Shown: in pieces, positions 46,256-55,031 of the stretch
Numbering within the stretch: the stretch's first letter is position 1
How the letters are laid out: each line of letters begins with the position of its first letter
Source of the DNA: Acidipila rosea
GTDB lineage: Bacteria; Acidobacteriota; Terriglobia; Terriglobales; Acidobacteriaceae
DNA: 64,000 nucleotides
Reading direction: 5' to 3'
NCBI RefSeq assembly: GCF_004339725.1
Contig: NZ_SMGK01000004.1
Location: forward strand, 62,001 to 126,000
The notes under the pieces: generated by a model
What the model was told of the DNA's origin: nothing
What the model saw: only the letters and a program-made list of their open reading frames with translations
Databases searched by the model: none
Program-made: the position numbers and the translations under genes

Positions 46256-47203
46256 ATGCGTCTCTGGGTTGCCGTCTGGCTGCTTCTGCCGATCGATCTC
46301 GTTGCGCAGCAGAAACCCATAGCTTACGTTCCCACGCAGGGTGTTGCGCTCTCCGGCTCGTTGAGTGTCGAGAATGGCAAAGCCAGCATCGCCAACAGCG
46401 GGACTGTGACAGCGGGCGATCAGACAGCGCATCTGACGCTGGCGCGTGGCGGAGAGCTTGAGCTCTGCGCATCAACGACCGTACATCTTTCGCAGGACCG
46501 CTCGGTGGGCGATGCCAGTTCGTCGGCGCTGCTGATTGCGCTCGACCGCGGTGCGCTTGAGGCAAACTACACGCCCGGCAAATATTCCGACGTGCTGATG
46601 ACACCCGATCTACGCATCCTGATCTCCGGGCCGGGAAGCGCGGAGCTGAAGGTCCGCGTCAACCAGAAGGGCGATACCTGCGTCGATAATCACGGTGCGA
46701 ATGCGCCTTATGTGACGGTCAGCAGCCAGTTTGAGGGCGGCATCTATCGAGTGCAGCCAAATCAGCGGGTTTTGTTCGAACATGGCAGCCTGCAGCAGGT
46801 GGTCGATAATGAGCCGGAGCCGTGCGGCTGCCCAGCCAGCCCGGCAGTCTCCGTAGCATCGGCGGGCGTCTCTGGCTCACATCCGGCAAAATCCGGGCAG
46901 CCTGTCGGAGGGCCGTCTTCGACGCCTGCTGATACGGCTTTTCCCCTGGCCGAGAGCGAAGGATTGAAGCCTCCTCCGCCTCCGCCGAGCAGGCCTGTAG
47001 TGCCACCCGGTACCGCTCACGCGGAGGTGCAGGTGCCGCTGACATATAACTCGGCCGTCGATGTACCGCCTGTGACGCCTGCGAAGGTTCAGCCGCCCGC
47101 TGAGGTCTCCCAGGCAGCCCCCCCTGCGCCCACAGTAAAGAAACAGAAGACAGGTTTCTTGCACCATGTCGGTCACTTCTTTGCTCGGATCTTCGGTAAG
47201 TAA
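46256..47203 (+). CDS. Secreted FecR-like, proline-rich protein, function unknown
   Basis: 315 residues. A signal peptide (MRLWVAVWLLLPIDLVAQ) is followed by a beta-rich part resembling FecR/sugar-binding strands (GVALSGSLSVENGKASIANSGTVTAGDQTAHLTLARGGELEL, then LRILISGPGSAELKVRVNQKGDTCVDN). The second half has a short Cys pair (CGCPASP) and a long Pro-rich linker with SEGLKPPPPPPSRPVVPP. The end VKKQKTGFLHHVGHFFARIFGK is a basic amphipathic tail. I do not recognise a function. It starts 4 bp after pabA and converges with the FliB-like gene. Confidence 0.75.
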   Translation: MRLWVAVWLLLPIDLVAQQKPIAYVPTQGVALSGSLSVENGKASIANSGTVTAGDQTAHLTLARGGELELCASTTVHLSQDRSVGDASSSALLIALDRGALEANYTPGKYSDVLMTPDLRILISGPGSAELKVRVNQKGDTCVDNHGANAPYVTVSSQFEGGIYRVQPNQRVLFEHGSLQQVVDNEPEPCGCPASPAVSVASAGVSGSHPAKSGQPVGGPSSTPADTAFPLAESEGLKPPPPPPSRPVVPPGTAHAEVQVPLTYNSAVDVPPVTPAKVQPPAEVSQAAPPAPTVKKQKTGFLHHVGHFFARIFGK

Positions 47204-47211
47204 GACATTCG

Positions 47212-48525
47212 TTACATCCCCGGTTGGGCAGAATCCCTCAAGAGCACAGTCATGCCATTTGTATTGTCGAGATGGCTGGTCTCAAGGAAGTCGACGATCT
47301 GCTCGACTGATTGAGCGCTGTGTTCGATGTCCTTTGCCAGAGACTGGATGAGCTTGAGCGCGCAGGCGGTATCAAAGGCGGACTGATAGCGTCCGGCAAT
47401 CCCAATCAGCAGTCCCTTGATCATTGCGTAGTGGACACAGAGCAGCATGTATTCGCGATAGATATGCAGCCCTTGCTCCGGTCCCGGTGACCCAAAGGGA
47501 AAGAGATGAGCGAAGACGTAGTTGCTCAGATAGTTCTCAAAGAGCAGCTCGTTCTGCACAAACCATGGCCGGAAATATCTTGTATTGGCCCCCAGATAGC
47601 GCGAGAGCAGGGCGGCAGGCGTGGATGCCGGATCAAAGCCGATGCCCAGGCTGAAGTCGCGCACACATTCCAGCAGCCGTCCGTTAACGGGGGATCGCTC
47701 CAGGCGGTTCTTGAGCAGCGTCAGCAGAATGTCCAGCTGGAGAGCAGGCTGCGCGGCGATGGCCTCCATGGTCGCGCCGAGGAGGAGGTCGGAAACTATC
47801 TTGCTATAGTCTTCGAGCAGCTTCGGGATGAGGTGGATCTGTCTTTCGCCTACCAGGCCAGAGAGTCTCTTACAGAATACTCCGAGGAGAAACAGCCGCT
47901 GCCAGAGCGGATAGCTGCGGTCCCGAAGGAGCAGCAGAGCAAAGCTCCTGATCTGCCAGAAGTAAACCATGGGCAGGTCACCAGCCCCGGCAGGCTCGGC
48001 GGAAAGGTGATGGAATTGCCCATAGCGAAGGCCGTCGACGGGCGCTGCAGATAACTCTGGCACCAGGTTCTGCTCGAGCAGGACCAGCCTGGCGGCTTCG
48101 GGGCACGAGAGCAGGAGCGTCTTTTCCGTGAGCCCGTCGATCTGTCGGCTGCTGCGGGGATAATTTGCGCAGGTATGAGAAAGATATTCCGGCCCGTGCT
48201 TCTTCTGCAGGCCGCAGAGGCTCTCCTCCAGGAATGGGCAGAAGCCGCGGCTATCGTGTTGGATACTGGCGTAGTACGCATCGCTGTTCTTTTCCGGCGT
48301 CAGCAGTAGATGCTGCTCAACCTTAGTCCTCAGCGCGCTGGCCGGAAGCAGCTGGTATTTCTCATAACTTGCCTTGTCGATGGGGATCGTCCAGCCTGCG
48401 CAACAAGTGTCCTCGCACTCTGCTCCTATGCATCGAAAGCGCTGCTCATAGACCGGCTGAAGAGGCAGGAAGGCGGCGGATTGGGTGTTCGTCTTGTGCA
48501 TGCCGATCATTGGGGAATGCGGCAT
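47212..48525 (-). CDS. FliB-like lysine-N-methylase family protein
   Basis: About 437 residues from an ATG at 48525; GTG at 48564 and later ATGs at 48510 and 48501 are also possible, and no good Shine-Dalgarno site decides. The Cys-rich start RFRCIGAECEDTCCAGWTIPIDKASY and CANYPRS are the signature of the flagellin lysine-N-methylase (FliB) family, which also includes many proteins in organisms without flagella and is thought to bind an Fe-S cluster through its Cys set. The remainder is helical (LFPFGSPGPEQGLHIYREYMLLCVHYAMIKG). No flagellar gene is near. It is divergent from efp. Confidence 0.82.
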   Translation of the reverse strand: MPHSPMIGMHKTNTQSAAFLPLQPVYEQRFRCIGAECEDTCCAGWTIPIDKASYEKYQLLPASALRTKVEQHLLLTPEKNSDAYYASIQHDSRGFCPFLEESLCGLQKKHGPEYLSHTCANYPRSSRQIDGLTEKTLLLSCPEAARLVLLEQNLVPELSAAPVDGLRYGQFHHLSAEPAGAGDLPMVYFWQIRSFALLLLRDRSYPLWQRLFLLGVFCKRLSGLVGERQIHLIPKLLEDYSKIVSDLLLGATMEAIAAQPALQLDILLTLLKNRLERSPVNGRLLECVRDFSLGIGFDPASTPAALLSRYLGANTRYFRPWFVQNELLFENYLSNYVFAHLFPFGSPGPEQGLHIYREYMLLCVHYAMIKGLLIGIAGRYQSAFDTACALKLIQSLAKDIEHSAQSVEQIVDFLETSHLDNTNGMTVLLRDSAQPGM

Positions 48526-48689
48526 CCCAATGGCCGCCAGCGGGCAGGCCAGATTTGAAAGCACTTAGAGAGGAGATGGTAAGGCCAATCTCGCGTGTGC
48601 GGGAGCCCGTAAGCTACAATCGGAGCGGAGAGTTTTTCCGACCGCGAATCTCTGCACAATCCCAGAACCACAAGCAAGGAGCTTTTTTT

Positions 48690-49250
48690 ATGGCGATTCC
48701 CGCCACCCAAATGCGCCCGGGCATGATTATCAAGCACAACAATGAGCTGCACGCCGTCTTCTCGGTGGAGCACCGCACGCCCGGCAATCTGCGCGCCTTC
48801 ATTCAGGCCAAACTGCGCAACCTGCGCACCGGGGCCATGTTTGAGCACCGCTTTCGCTCGCCGGATCCGATTGAGCGTGTGATTGTCGACGAAATTCCGA
48901 TGGAGTATCTCTACAACGACGGCGATGACTACTACTTCATGAACACGGAGAACTATGAGCAGCTCCACCTGAAGCGGGAGACGCTGGGCGATGCTGTCGA
49001 GTATCTAACATCGAATCTTCAGATCAAGGTTTCGCTGTTTGACGGTGTTCCGGTGGGCATTGAGCTGCCGCAGACGGTGGAGTTGACCGTGGTGGAGACG
49101 GAGCCCGGCCTCAAGTCGGCGACCGCTTCTTCAGTTACCAAGCCGGCAAAGATGGAGACCGGACTGGTCGTACAGGTACCTCCCTTTATTAACGAAGGCG
49201 AAAAGATCAGGATTGATACGGCGGAAGGCGCCTACATGAGCCGAGCGTAA
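48690..49250 (+). CDS. efp: Translation elongation factor P (PGN-type)
   Basis: 186 residues from the ATG at 48690, with AAGGAG upstream. The three OB/KOW domains are present, starting MAIPATQMRPGMIIKHNNEL and ending VVQVPPFINEGEKIRIDTAEGAYMSRA. EF-P relieves ribosomes stalled at polyproline. The modification loop reads HRTPGNLRAF, so the position of E. coli Lys34 (KPGKG) is occupied by Asn33, not Lys or Arg. That points to an unmodified or otherwise modified EF-P subgroup. A rho-independent terminator follows at 49272. Confidence 0.95.
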   Translation: MAIPATQMRPGMIIKHNNELHAVFSVEHRTPGNLRAFIQAKLRNLRTGAMFEHRFRSPDPIERVIVDEIPMEYLYNDGDDYYFMNTENYEQLHLKRETLGDAVEYLTSNLQIKVSLFDGVPVGIELPQTVELTVVETEPGLKSATASSVTKPAKMETGLVVQVPPFINEGEKIRIDTAEGAYMSRA

Positions 49251-49271
49251 GGGCGGCCGAAGCTTTCTGGA

Positions 49272-49306
49272 GCAGGCTGGCGTGGCTTACGCCAGCCTGT
49301 TTTCTT
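49272..49306 (+). terminator. Rho-independent terminator of efp
   Basis: An 11-bp GC stem (CAGGCTGGCGT from 49273, its complement ending at 49299) is followed by TTTTCTT, 23 bp after the efp stop. A textbook intrinsic terminator. Confidence 0.92.
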
Positions 49307-49489
49307 CAGGGGCCACGTTATTAGTTCCAAGCACCCCTGTATCTATTCCTTCCAATGCGACAACGAGGTTAGCGGGCATATAAGGGGAGTTGCCGCGGGG
49401 ATATCTTCGCTGGCAGTGCCGCTGCGTCTCTTGGCGTTTCTGGCGGCTTGCGCTCTCCCGCCCCATCTGCAAAACTAACCACGATTCCT

Positions 49490-49771
49490 ATGGTTTGCCA
49501 TTTCCTAGTTAAGGGTCGCGTTCAGGGTGTGGGCTTTCGCTGGTTTGTCAATCGAGAAGCCAGCGCGCTGGGCCTGCGTGGGTGGGTGCGCAACACGGAA
49601 GATGGTCATGTGGAGGCAGTTGCCGCGGGCGAGCAGGAAGACCTGGCTGAGTTGCGTAGAAGGCTAGGCCACGGATCGCGCGGCAGTCGTGTCGACAGCG
49701 TGATGGAACACGAGCTTACCGAGTCTGAGGCTGATGGCCTTGGACCGTTTCAAATCGAAGGAGCCTGGTAA
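49490..49771 (+). CDS. acyP: Acylphosphatase
   Basis: 93 residues from the ATG at 49490. The active-site loop [19 protein letters not shown] holds the phosphate-binding Arg, and [21 protein letters not shown] holds the catalytic Asn of the family. Hydrolyses acyl-phosphates such as 1,3-bisphosphoglycerate or carbamoyl phosphate; a small cytoplasmic protein. A longer open frame starts 14 codons earlier but lacks the conserved start. It overlaps the longest apt frame; the conserved apt start lies 7 bp past its stop. Confidence 0.94.
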   Translation: MVCHFLVKGRVQGVGFRWFVNREASALGLRGWVRNTEDGHVEAVAAGEQEDLAELRRRLGHGSRGSRVDSVMEHELTESEADGLGPFQIEGAW

Positions 49772-49778
49772 AACCAGC

Positions 49779-50321
49779 ATGTCAGAACAGCCGATCAACT
49801 GCGAACCTCTCAAGTCACTTGTCCGCACCGTACCGGATTTTCCCAAGCCGGGCATTCTCTTTTATGACATCACCACGCTGCTCAAGGACAAGCAGGGGTA
49901 TGCGGCACTCATTGATGCGCTGGCGGCCCATTACATCGGCAAGGACATCGACCTGGTGCTGGGTATTGAGGCGCGAGGGTTTATCTTTGGCCCGGCGCTC
50001 GCATATCGGCTGAATGCCGGCTTCGTGCCAGTGCGGAAGCCGCGCAAGCTACCTGCGGAGACTGCACGCATTACGTACGACCTCGAATACGGAACGGATT
50101 CTCTTGAGATCCACCTGGACTCCATTGAGCCGGGTCAGAGAGTGGTCGTTGTCGATGACCTGCTCGCGACCGGCGGCACGATGGAGGCGACAGTGAAGCT
50201 GGTACAGCAGCTTGGCGGCGAGATTGCCGGGCTGGGTTTTGCCGTAGAGCTGGACTTCCTGAAGGGGCGGGCAAAGTTTCCTGAGTTCGATGTCTTCAGC
50301 CTGTTGCACTACGACGAGTAG
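49779..50321 (+). CDS. apt: Adenine phosphoribosyltransferase
   Basis: 180 residues from the ATG at 49779, the family length. [24 protein letters not shown] and the PRPP motif [21 protein letters not shown] are typical, as is [30 protein letters not shown]. Makes AMP from adenine and PRPP in purine salvage. An in-frame ATG at 49734 within acyP would give 15 extra residues. AAGGAG lies about 15 nt before the chosen start, a long spacing. The gene is followed by an intrinsic terminator at 50345. Confidence 0.95.
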   Translation: MSEQPINCEPLKSLVRTVPDFPKPGILFYDITTLLKDKQGYAALIDALAAHYIGKDIDLVLGIEARGFIFGPALAYRLNAGFVPVRKPRKLPAETARITYDLEYGTDSLEIHLDSIEPGQRVVVVDDLLATGGTMEATVKLVQQLGGEIAGLGFAVELDFLKGRAKFPEFDVFSLLHYDE

Positions 50322-50344
50322 AGAAAATCGAACTGGAAGACGTG

Positions 50345-50376
50345 AACCGGAAGACCTGAACGGTCTTCCGGTTTTC
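50345..50376 (+). terminator. Rho-independent terminator of apt
   Basis: A perfect 12-bp stem (arms 50345-50356 and 50362-50373) with a 5-nt loop, followed by TTCT, 23 bp after the apt stop. Confidence 0.88.
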
Positions 50377-50467
50377 TATTCCGTGCTGCCGATGCGAGCC
50401 AGACGCCTTCTCATGGCCTGGCGAAAACTGCTATCGGCTATCGCTGAACTTCTTTCGGCCGCCGAGG

Positions 50468-50617
50468 TTATGCCGTTCGCGATCCGCGCACGAAGTGCAT
50501 GATGATTGAGATGACCGCCAAAATCAGCAACAGGTGAATCAGAAAGCTGGAGACGTGGAAAACTACAAAGCCGCCAATCCAGGCCAGCACCAGAACGACT
50601 GCAAGAACTAAAAACAT
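50468..50617 (-). CDS. Lmo0937-type small membrane protein
   Basis: 49 residues from the ATG at 50617, preceded by GGAGG with 8-nt spacing. The longer open frame on this strand has no such site. Two hydrophobic segments (FLVLAVVLVLAWIGGFVVFH and FLIHLLLILAVISIIMHFVRG) with HxSSFxIHLLL between them fit the tiny two-helix membrane proteins of the lmo0937/DUF5670 group, induced by stress in several bacteria. Its molecular role is not known. It is divergent from the TonB-domain protein gene. Confidence 0.78.
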   Translation of the reverse strand: MFLVLAVVLVLAWIGGFVVFHVSSFLIHLLLILAVISIIMHFVRGSRTA

Positions 50618-50755
50618 TTGATTTGTCCTCCAGAAAGATGCGCGATTGTTCGCGCTGCAACTCCGGCATTGGATGCGCGGTTTTGATCTGGTGGTTATCC
50701 GGGTCGCGATGGCTTGCTTCGCAGACCGCGCGGAGCTAGCATCACACACGATACG

Positions 50756-51721
50756 ATGATTGACAGCCGCTTTCTCTTAGCCGTCGTTTTCCTTGCGCCG
50801 CTGGCCTGCTCCGCCCAGGTGATGCAGAGTCTGAGCCTGACTCGGGCGATCGCGCGCGCCAACGTGCTGCTAGCTGGTGCTGGGCCGACCGATGTGCCTA
50901 ACCATGTTCATTACGACCTCAAGTTGCATGACCTGAAGGGCAAAGTCACTACGGGGACGTATGACGTTTATCGCGATCCGATGATTTCCAGCCGCGCAGA
51001 TGTTGTGGCAGGCGCGTACAAGTACACGGTCATCCAAAACTTCATCGACCATCACCTCTGGATCAGTACGTCGGGTGAGCGGCCACTGGAACTGCTTGAC
51101 TTCGAGGAGCTATATCTCGAACCGATGCCGGCGATTGACCGCCTCATGGCGTACAGGCCCCCTCCCCGGCTGGTTCCGCAGCAGGTGAATGGCGCTCCTC
51201 TACTCTGTGCCAGCGACGAAACCACTACCAATCTCTGCTTTGACCCGCTGATCCATGTTTACGCGTATGCGCAACTGCTGAACCAGACGGTGATCTATTC
51301 CGACTGGCAGACGGTGGGTACGCATACTGCAGCTGCAACGATTCGGATATGGGATGGCAAGCGGCTGATGGTCGAGGCAGACGGAAGAGTGGAAGAGGTG
51401 AAGAAGTTTCCGCCTACCATCTTCGTGGCGCCGGGCGATGCTGAGCCCGCGCCGGATGCCGAGAAATACAAGATCATAAAGTATGGCAGAGTGCATGAAG
51501 TTGACGTGTACGGAAATGCACTCATCCATGTTCAGGTTGACGAAAAGGGCCGCGTCACCAAAGCACAGCTTATCGATGCGGATGACAAAGAGCTAAAGCA
51601 CATTGCTCTCGAGTATGCAAAAGGAACCCGTTATGAGCCGTATCTCGTGAATGGGCAGCCAACACCCTTTGAGACGACGCTGCTCTTTCACAACTTTCCC
51701 CTGGAGGGTGCGGACCAGTAG
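50756..51721 (+). CDS. Secreted protein with C-terminal TonB-like domain
   Basis: 321 residues from the ATG at 50756. A signal peptide (FLLAVVFLAPLACSAQV) leads. Residues about 60-230 form a region I cannot assign (VPNHVHYDLKLHDLKGKVTTGTYDVYRD, then LLDFEELYLEPMPAIDRLM). The last 80 residues (VDVYGNALIHVQVDEKGRVTKAQLIDADDKELKHIALEYAKGTRYEPYLVNGQPTPFETTLLFHN) are a TonB C-terminal-type fold without the membrane anchor. Such exported stand-alone TonB-like domains are frequent in Acidobacteria; function unknown. It converges with the asmA-like gene. Confidence 0.78.
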   Translation: MIDSRFLLAVVFLAPLACSAQVMQSLSLTRAIARANVLLAGAGPTDVPNHVHYDLKLHDLKGKVTTGTYDVYRDPMISSRADVVAGAYKYTVIQNFIDHHLWISTSGERPLELLDFEELYLEPMPAIDRLMAYRPPPRLVPQQVNGAPLLCASDETTTNLCFDPLIHVYAYAQLLNQTVIYSDWQTVGTHTAAATIRIWDGKRLMVEADGRVEEVKKFPPTIFVAPGDAEPAPDAEKYKIIKYGRVHEVDVYGNALIHVQVDEKGRVTKAQLIDADDKELKHIALEYAKGTRYEPYLVNGQPTPFETTLLFHNFPLEGADQ

Positions 51722-51727
51722 CCGGAA

Positions 51728-54217
51728 CTATTTCTGTGGCTGCATTGGCCCCACAAGATGCAGGGTTCCGACTGTCAGATTCGCCTGACGATCAAACCCG
51801 ATGGACCCTGAGAGTGGTTCGCCGGTTGAGCCGCGCGTCAGTGAAGAGCGAGTCAGCGTCAACCTGGACTGCTCCACGGTGCCGCTGCCATCCCAGTGCT
51901 CAAAGCTGCCGAGGAGAGTCGACGCACCATGATCCCAGGCGGCATGGAATGTCCCTCGCGCCGAAGAGGCAAGAGCAGCTCGGGAGTAACCGCTCAGCTT
52001 CAGATCACCACTGGCGCTCAATTCTCCTGAGCCCCAGTTTTCGTGGAAGAGCGCGGCTGCTTCTGTTGCCGCCGCCCTGGTAAGCACAAAGCTCAGGTTA
52101 TAGCTTGGAGGCGCGCCGGAGACCGCATCCAGAGTGCCGCTTGCGTGCACGGTGCCCCCCAGCGTTCGCGCGTCGAGGGTATGAAGCGCAACGCTTCTTC
52201 CCTGCACCTGGAGCGAAGCGGTCATATTGCGCATAACCATAGGACCCGCCAGGAAGGTGTTGGCGCGTACGACTCCCGATGCGGCAGGCCAGTTCTTGCC
52301 GGGGCTGAGCGTCGCATCGATGCGGGTCATGATCTCGCCCAGCAAGGCGCCACGATTTGAGTTGCCGGTCAACGCCCGTTCAAGAACTCCAGCATCGAGG
52401 TTTGCCGTGCTGGCATTGAACAACACGGCGCAGTCTAGCCCCGTGCAGTTCTTCGGGACAGTCAATGACAGCGTGAACGGGATGTGTTGAAATGCCGCCG
52501 ATACAGGGCTCCACACGACCTCAGAGGGAGAAAAGTTCGCCTCCGCCGAGAGGAGCTCAACAGGAGCGGGGAGAAAAGCAGAATTGTAGATGGCATTCTG
52601 CAGCCGCATGGTCCCCTCCACATCGAGGGGCCGCGGCGTAGCTGCAACGGCCTTAGTCCATGGGCCGCGGAGGGTGAGCGCTATCGCTGCAGTACCCTGC
52701 GGCCCAAGGGCCGCAACAGAGGAGTGCGAAAGGCCAAAGCTGCGGGCGAGAGAGGTCAGGCGGTCAATGGTTGAAGCGCCATTCATGTGCAGCTCAAATC
52801 CCGCTCGCGTGAGCGTGCCAGCCAGGGTAAGCGAATTGCCGGGTAGAGAAAAGGGCGTCAGCTCGACTGAAGTGCGATCCGGAACTGCTGGTGCTCCATG
52901 GTGCGACGTGACCTTCGCCGGAGATGCTTTGCCGGAAGCTGTGAGATGGATCGGCTCCAATTCGAGGGGCGTCTTAAGCTCTGGCGCGTTCAGTGACAGC
53001 GTATCTATTGTCATGCCGCCCTCCAGTACAGAAGAAGGGGCAGTGGCCTGGTAGGTGAAGGAGCCGTGAGCTGAGCCTTTCGCTTCTAATCCGGGCGCGA
53101 ATCCCTGATGAAGGGTTCGGAGCGCCGTGAGCACAAATGATGCCGGCAGCCGGTCAATGCCGATAGTGAGGCTCGGCGCAGGCTGTGCCAGTGAGCCCAG
53201 GCTTCCTTTGAGGCTGAGGGAGCCGTCGCCGGTGGGGAGAGTGCAGTTGAGTCCGTCGACGATCTGCCTGTCTCTGCGGTAGACAAAGAGGCAGGTCGGC
53301 TCGAGCTGGATTGTCTCCGAAGGCGTGAACTCCTGTCGATGAAGATCATCCACCCGCAAGCGCGATTTGAATTGAAGCGCGTGCGCATCGCCGGTAATTT
53401 CGGTTTCCGTATAGAGGTCGCCGCGCCAGCCGAGATCGTGCCCTAGCAGCAGGCGAGCAAGTTCCCCCAGCGGCGCCTTCGACCAGGTAGCGGTCAGATG
53501 GACGGGCATGTCGCCGAGTGCAGAGGCGCGCTTGAGCGAGCCTTCAATTCTAAGCAGGCCAGTGTCAGACAGGTCGAGATCAAGATCGGTCCGCACGGGC
53601 TGCGCTTCCACCCGGAGACGCCACTGGCCGGGATCTGCAAGCCACATTGAAAAGTCGGCGTTGAGGAGGGAGAATGGCCGTTTCTCCAGGCCCTCCTTGA
53701 AATTGACCCGACCGTTGTTGGCCTCGATGTAGGGAAAGCGAGGCGCATAACCGATGTACCGCTGCGAAGTCGGAGCATTGGGAACGTGGGAGGCCTGCAG
53801 CAGCAGGCTGCCAATATTCCAACGGCCGGCTGATGTGTGCACCAGGTTGAGGCTGGGCTCGTCGAGGCTGATGCGGCTTATTTCGAGTTTGCCTCTCCAG
53901 AGCGAGGTAAGCCGCAGGTAGGCAGTGACGTTGGCAGATCGCAGAGTCGGCTCAGCGCCGAAGGCCGGGTCTTCCTCAACTACGAAATTGCTCATCGCCA
54001 GGCCTGGGAGGGGGAGCAGCGTCAGTTTGACCGACGACATCTCCACCGGACGCCCGAGGCTGCTGCTGATGGACGCGGCAATGCGGCGCTGGTAGCGGTT
54101 GAGGTTGATCAGCGGTGGCAGGATCAGTGCGAGCAGAAGCAACACCAGCAGCGAGAAGAGCAGCCAGCCTTTGCCATTACGCATTTTCACAGGTGCGGGT
54201 CGAGATGGCCCGTTCAT
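51728..54217 (-). CDS. AsmA-family membrane protein
   Basis: 829 residues. One N-terminal membrane helix (GWLLFSLLVLLLLALILPPLINL, residues about 17-40) is followed by the AsmA start region NLNRYQRRIAASISSSLGRPVEMSSVKLTLLPLPGLAMSNFVVEEDPAFG. The rest is a long beta-rich repeat region typical of AsmA-like bridge proteins thought to act in lipid or outer-membrane traffic. Its ATG overlaps the upstream lepB stop as TGATG, so it is the last gene of the rnc-lepB-lepB operon. Confidence 0.88.
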   Translation of the reverse strand: MNGPSRPAPVKMRNGKGWLLFSLLVLLLLALILPPLINLNRYQRRIAASISSSLGRPVEMSSVKLTLLPLPGLAMSNFVVEEDPAFGAEPTLRSANVTAYLRLTSLWRGKLEISRISLDEPSLNLVHTSAGRWNIGSLLLQASHVPNAPTSQRYIGYAPRFPYIEANNGRVNFKEGLEKRPFSLLNADFSMWLADPGQWRLRVEAQPVRTDLDLDLSDTGLLRIEGSLKRASALGDMPVHLTATWSKAPLGELARLLLGHDLGWRGDLYTETEITGDAHALQFKSRLRVDDLHRQEFTPSETIQLEPTCLFVYRRDRQIVDGLNCTLPTGDGSLSLKGSLGSLAQPAPSLTIGIDRLPASFVLTALRTLHQGFAPGLEAKGSAHGSFTYQATAPSSVLEGGMTIDTLSLNAPELKTPLELEPIHLTASGKASPAKVTSHHGAPAVPDRTSVELTPFSLPGNSLTLAGTLTRAGFELHMNGASTIDRLTSLARSFGLSHSSVAALGPQGTAAIALTLRGPWTKAVAATPRPLDVEGTMRLQNAIYNSAFLPAPVELLSAEANFSPSEVVWSPVSAAFQHIPFTLSLTVPKNCTGLDCAVLFNASTANLDAGVLERALTGNSNRGALLGEIMTRIDATLSPGKNWPAASGVVRANTFLAGPMVMRNMTASLQVQGRSVALHTLDARTLGGTVHASGTLDAVSGAPPSYNLSFVLTRAAATEAAALFHENWGSGELSASGDLKLSGYSRAALASSARGTFHAAWDHGASTLLGSFEHWDGSGTVEQSRLTLTRSSLTRGSTGEPLSGSIGFDRQANLTVGTLHLVGPMQPQK

Positions 54218-55008
54218 CAGCGCACCAGGTGCAGGGTCCGCCGCCAGCGCGTCTGGTCAAAGAAGTGGATGAGCACATGCCCCATGAAGCTTGCCCTGTC
54301 AGACAGTGAGGTCTTGTCGATCTGGTTTTCCGGCGTAATGAACGACCAGTAGACGAAGAGCGGCCTGCCGACAATGTTCTCCCGCGGTACAAAGCCCCAG
54401 TACCGGCTATCAAGACTCATGGGGCGATTGTCACCCATGGCGAAATATTTGCCCGGCGGAACCACTAGGTCTTCACCCTGTACATGATTTGCCAGATCTA
54501 CTCCCCAGGTTGCGGTCACATCCGGGCCAGCCTCGGCCGGAGGAACAGAGGGGAAGTCATCACGATAGGGCGAGTAGTTGTCGTCGCTGGGTTTGGCCGC
54601 GTAGGGCTCGTTCTGCGCCTTACCGTTCAGGTAGACAACGCCGCTCCTGAGATGGATGTGATCGCCCGGGATGCCCACCACGCGCTTGACGAGGAAGAGA
54701 TGCGTGCCATCCGGCTCGAGCTGACCTGGTTTGTAGAAGACGATGATGTCGCCGCGGTGGACATCGCGATAGTGAACGAAGGGAGCCCAATGCGCAGGCG
54801 GCGCCAGCGTAATCCGGTCGACAACGACGTGATCGCCTATCAGCAGGGTGCGGACCATGGACGAAGAGGGGATTTCGAAGTTCTGAAAGATGAATGTCAG
54901 TGCGAAGAGCCCCAGCACGAGGACGCCACAAATCGAGGCGAAGAATTCAAGCGGGGTTTCATCCGTCTGCTGCCGTGCGACGGGCGGCCTTTCGAGGGTC
55001 TCTACCAT
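54217..55008 (-). CDS. lepB: Signal peptidase I (second copy)
   Basis: 263 residues from the ATG at 55008, which has AAGAGAG just upstream; a TTG nine codons earlier overlaps the first lepB stop. One membrane helix (FFASICGVLVLGLFALTFIFQNF) precedes the catalytic Ser in IPSSSMVRTLLIGDHVVV and the Lys in LVKRVVGIPGDHIHLRSG, the Ser-Lys dyad of type I signal peptidases. MGDNRPMSLDSRYWGFVP is box E. It removes signal peptides from secreted proteins. Tandem to a 266-residue paralog, both after rnc. Confidence 0.95.
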   Translation of the reverse strand: MVETLERPPVARQQTDETPLEFFASICGVLVLGLFALTFIFQNFEIPSSSMVRTLLIGDHVVVDRITLAPPAHWAPFVHYRDVHRGDIIVFYKPGQLEPDGTHLFLVKRVVGIPGDHIHLRSGVVYLNGKAQNEPYAAKPSDDNYSPYRDDFPSVPPAEAGPDVTATWGVDLANHVQGEDLVVPPGKYFAMGDNRPMSLDSRYWGFVPRENIVGRPLFVYWSFITPENQIDKTSLSDRASFMGHVLIHFFDQTRWRRTLHLVR

Positions 55009-55031
55009 GTCTCTCTTCAGTCGAAAAATTC

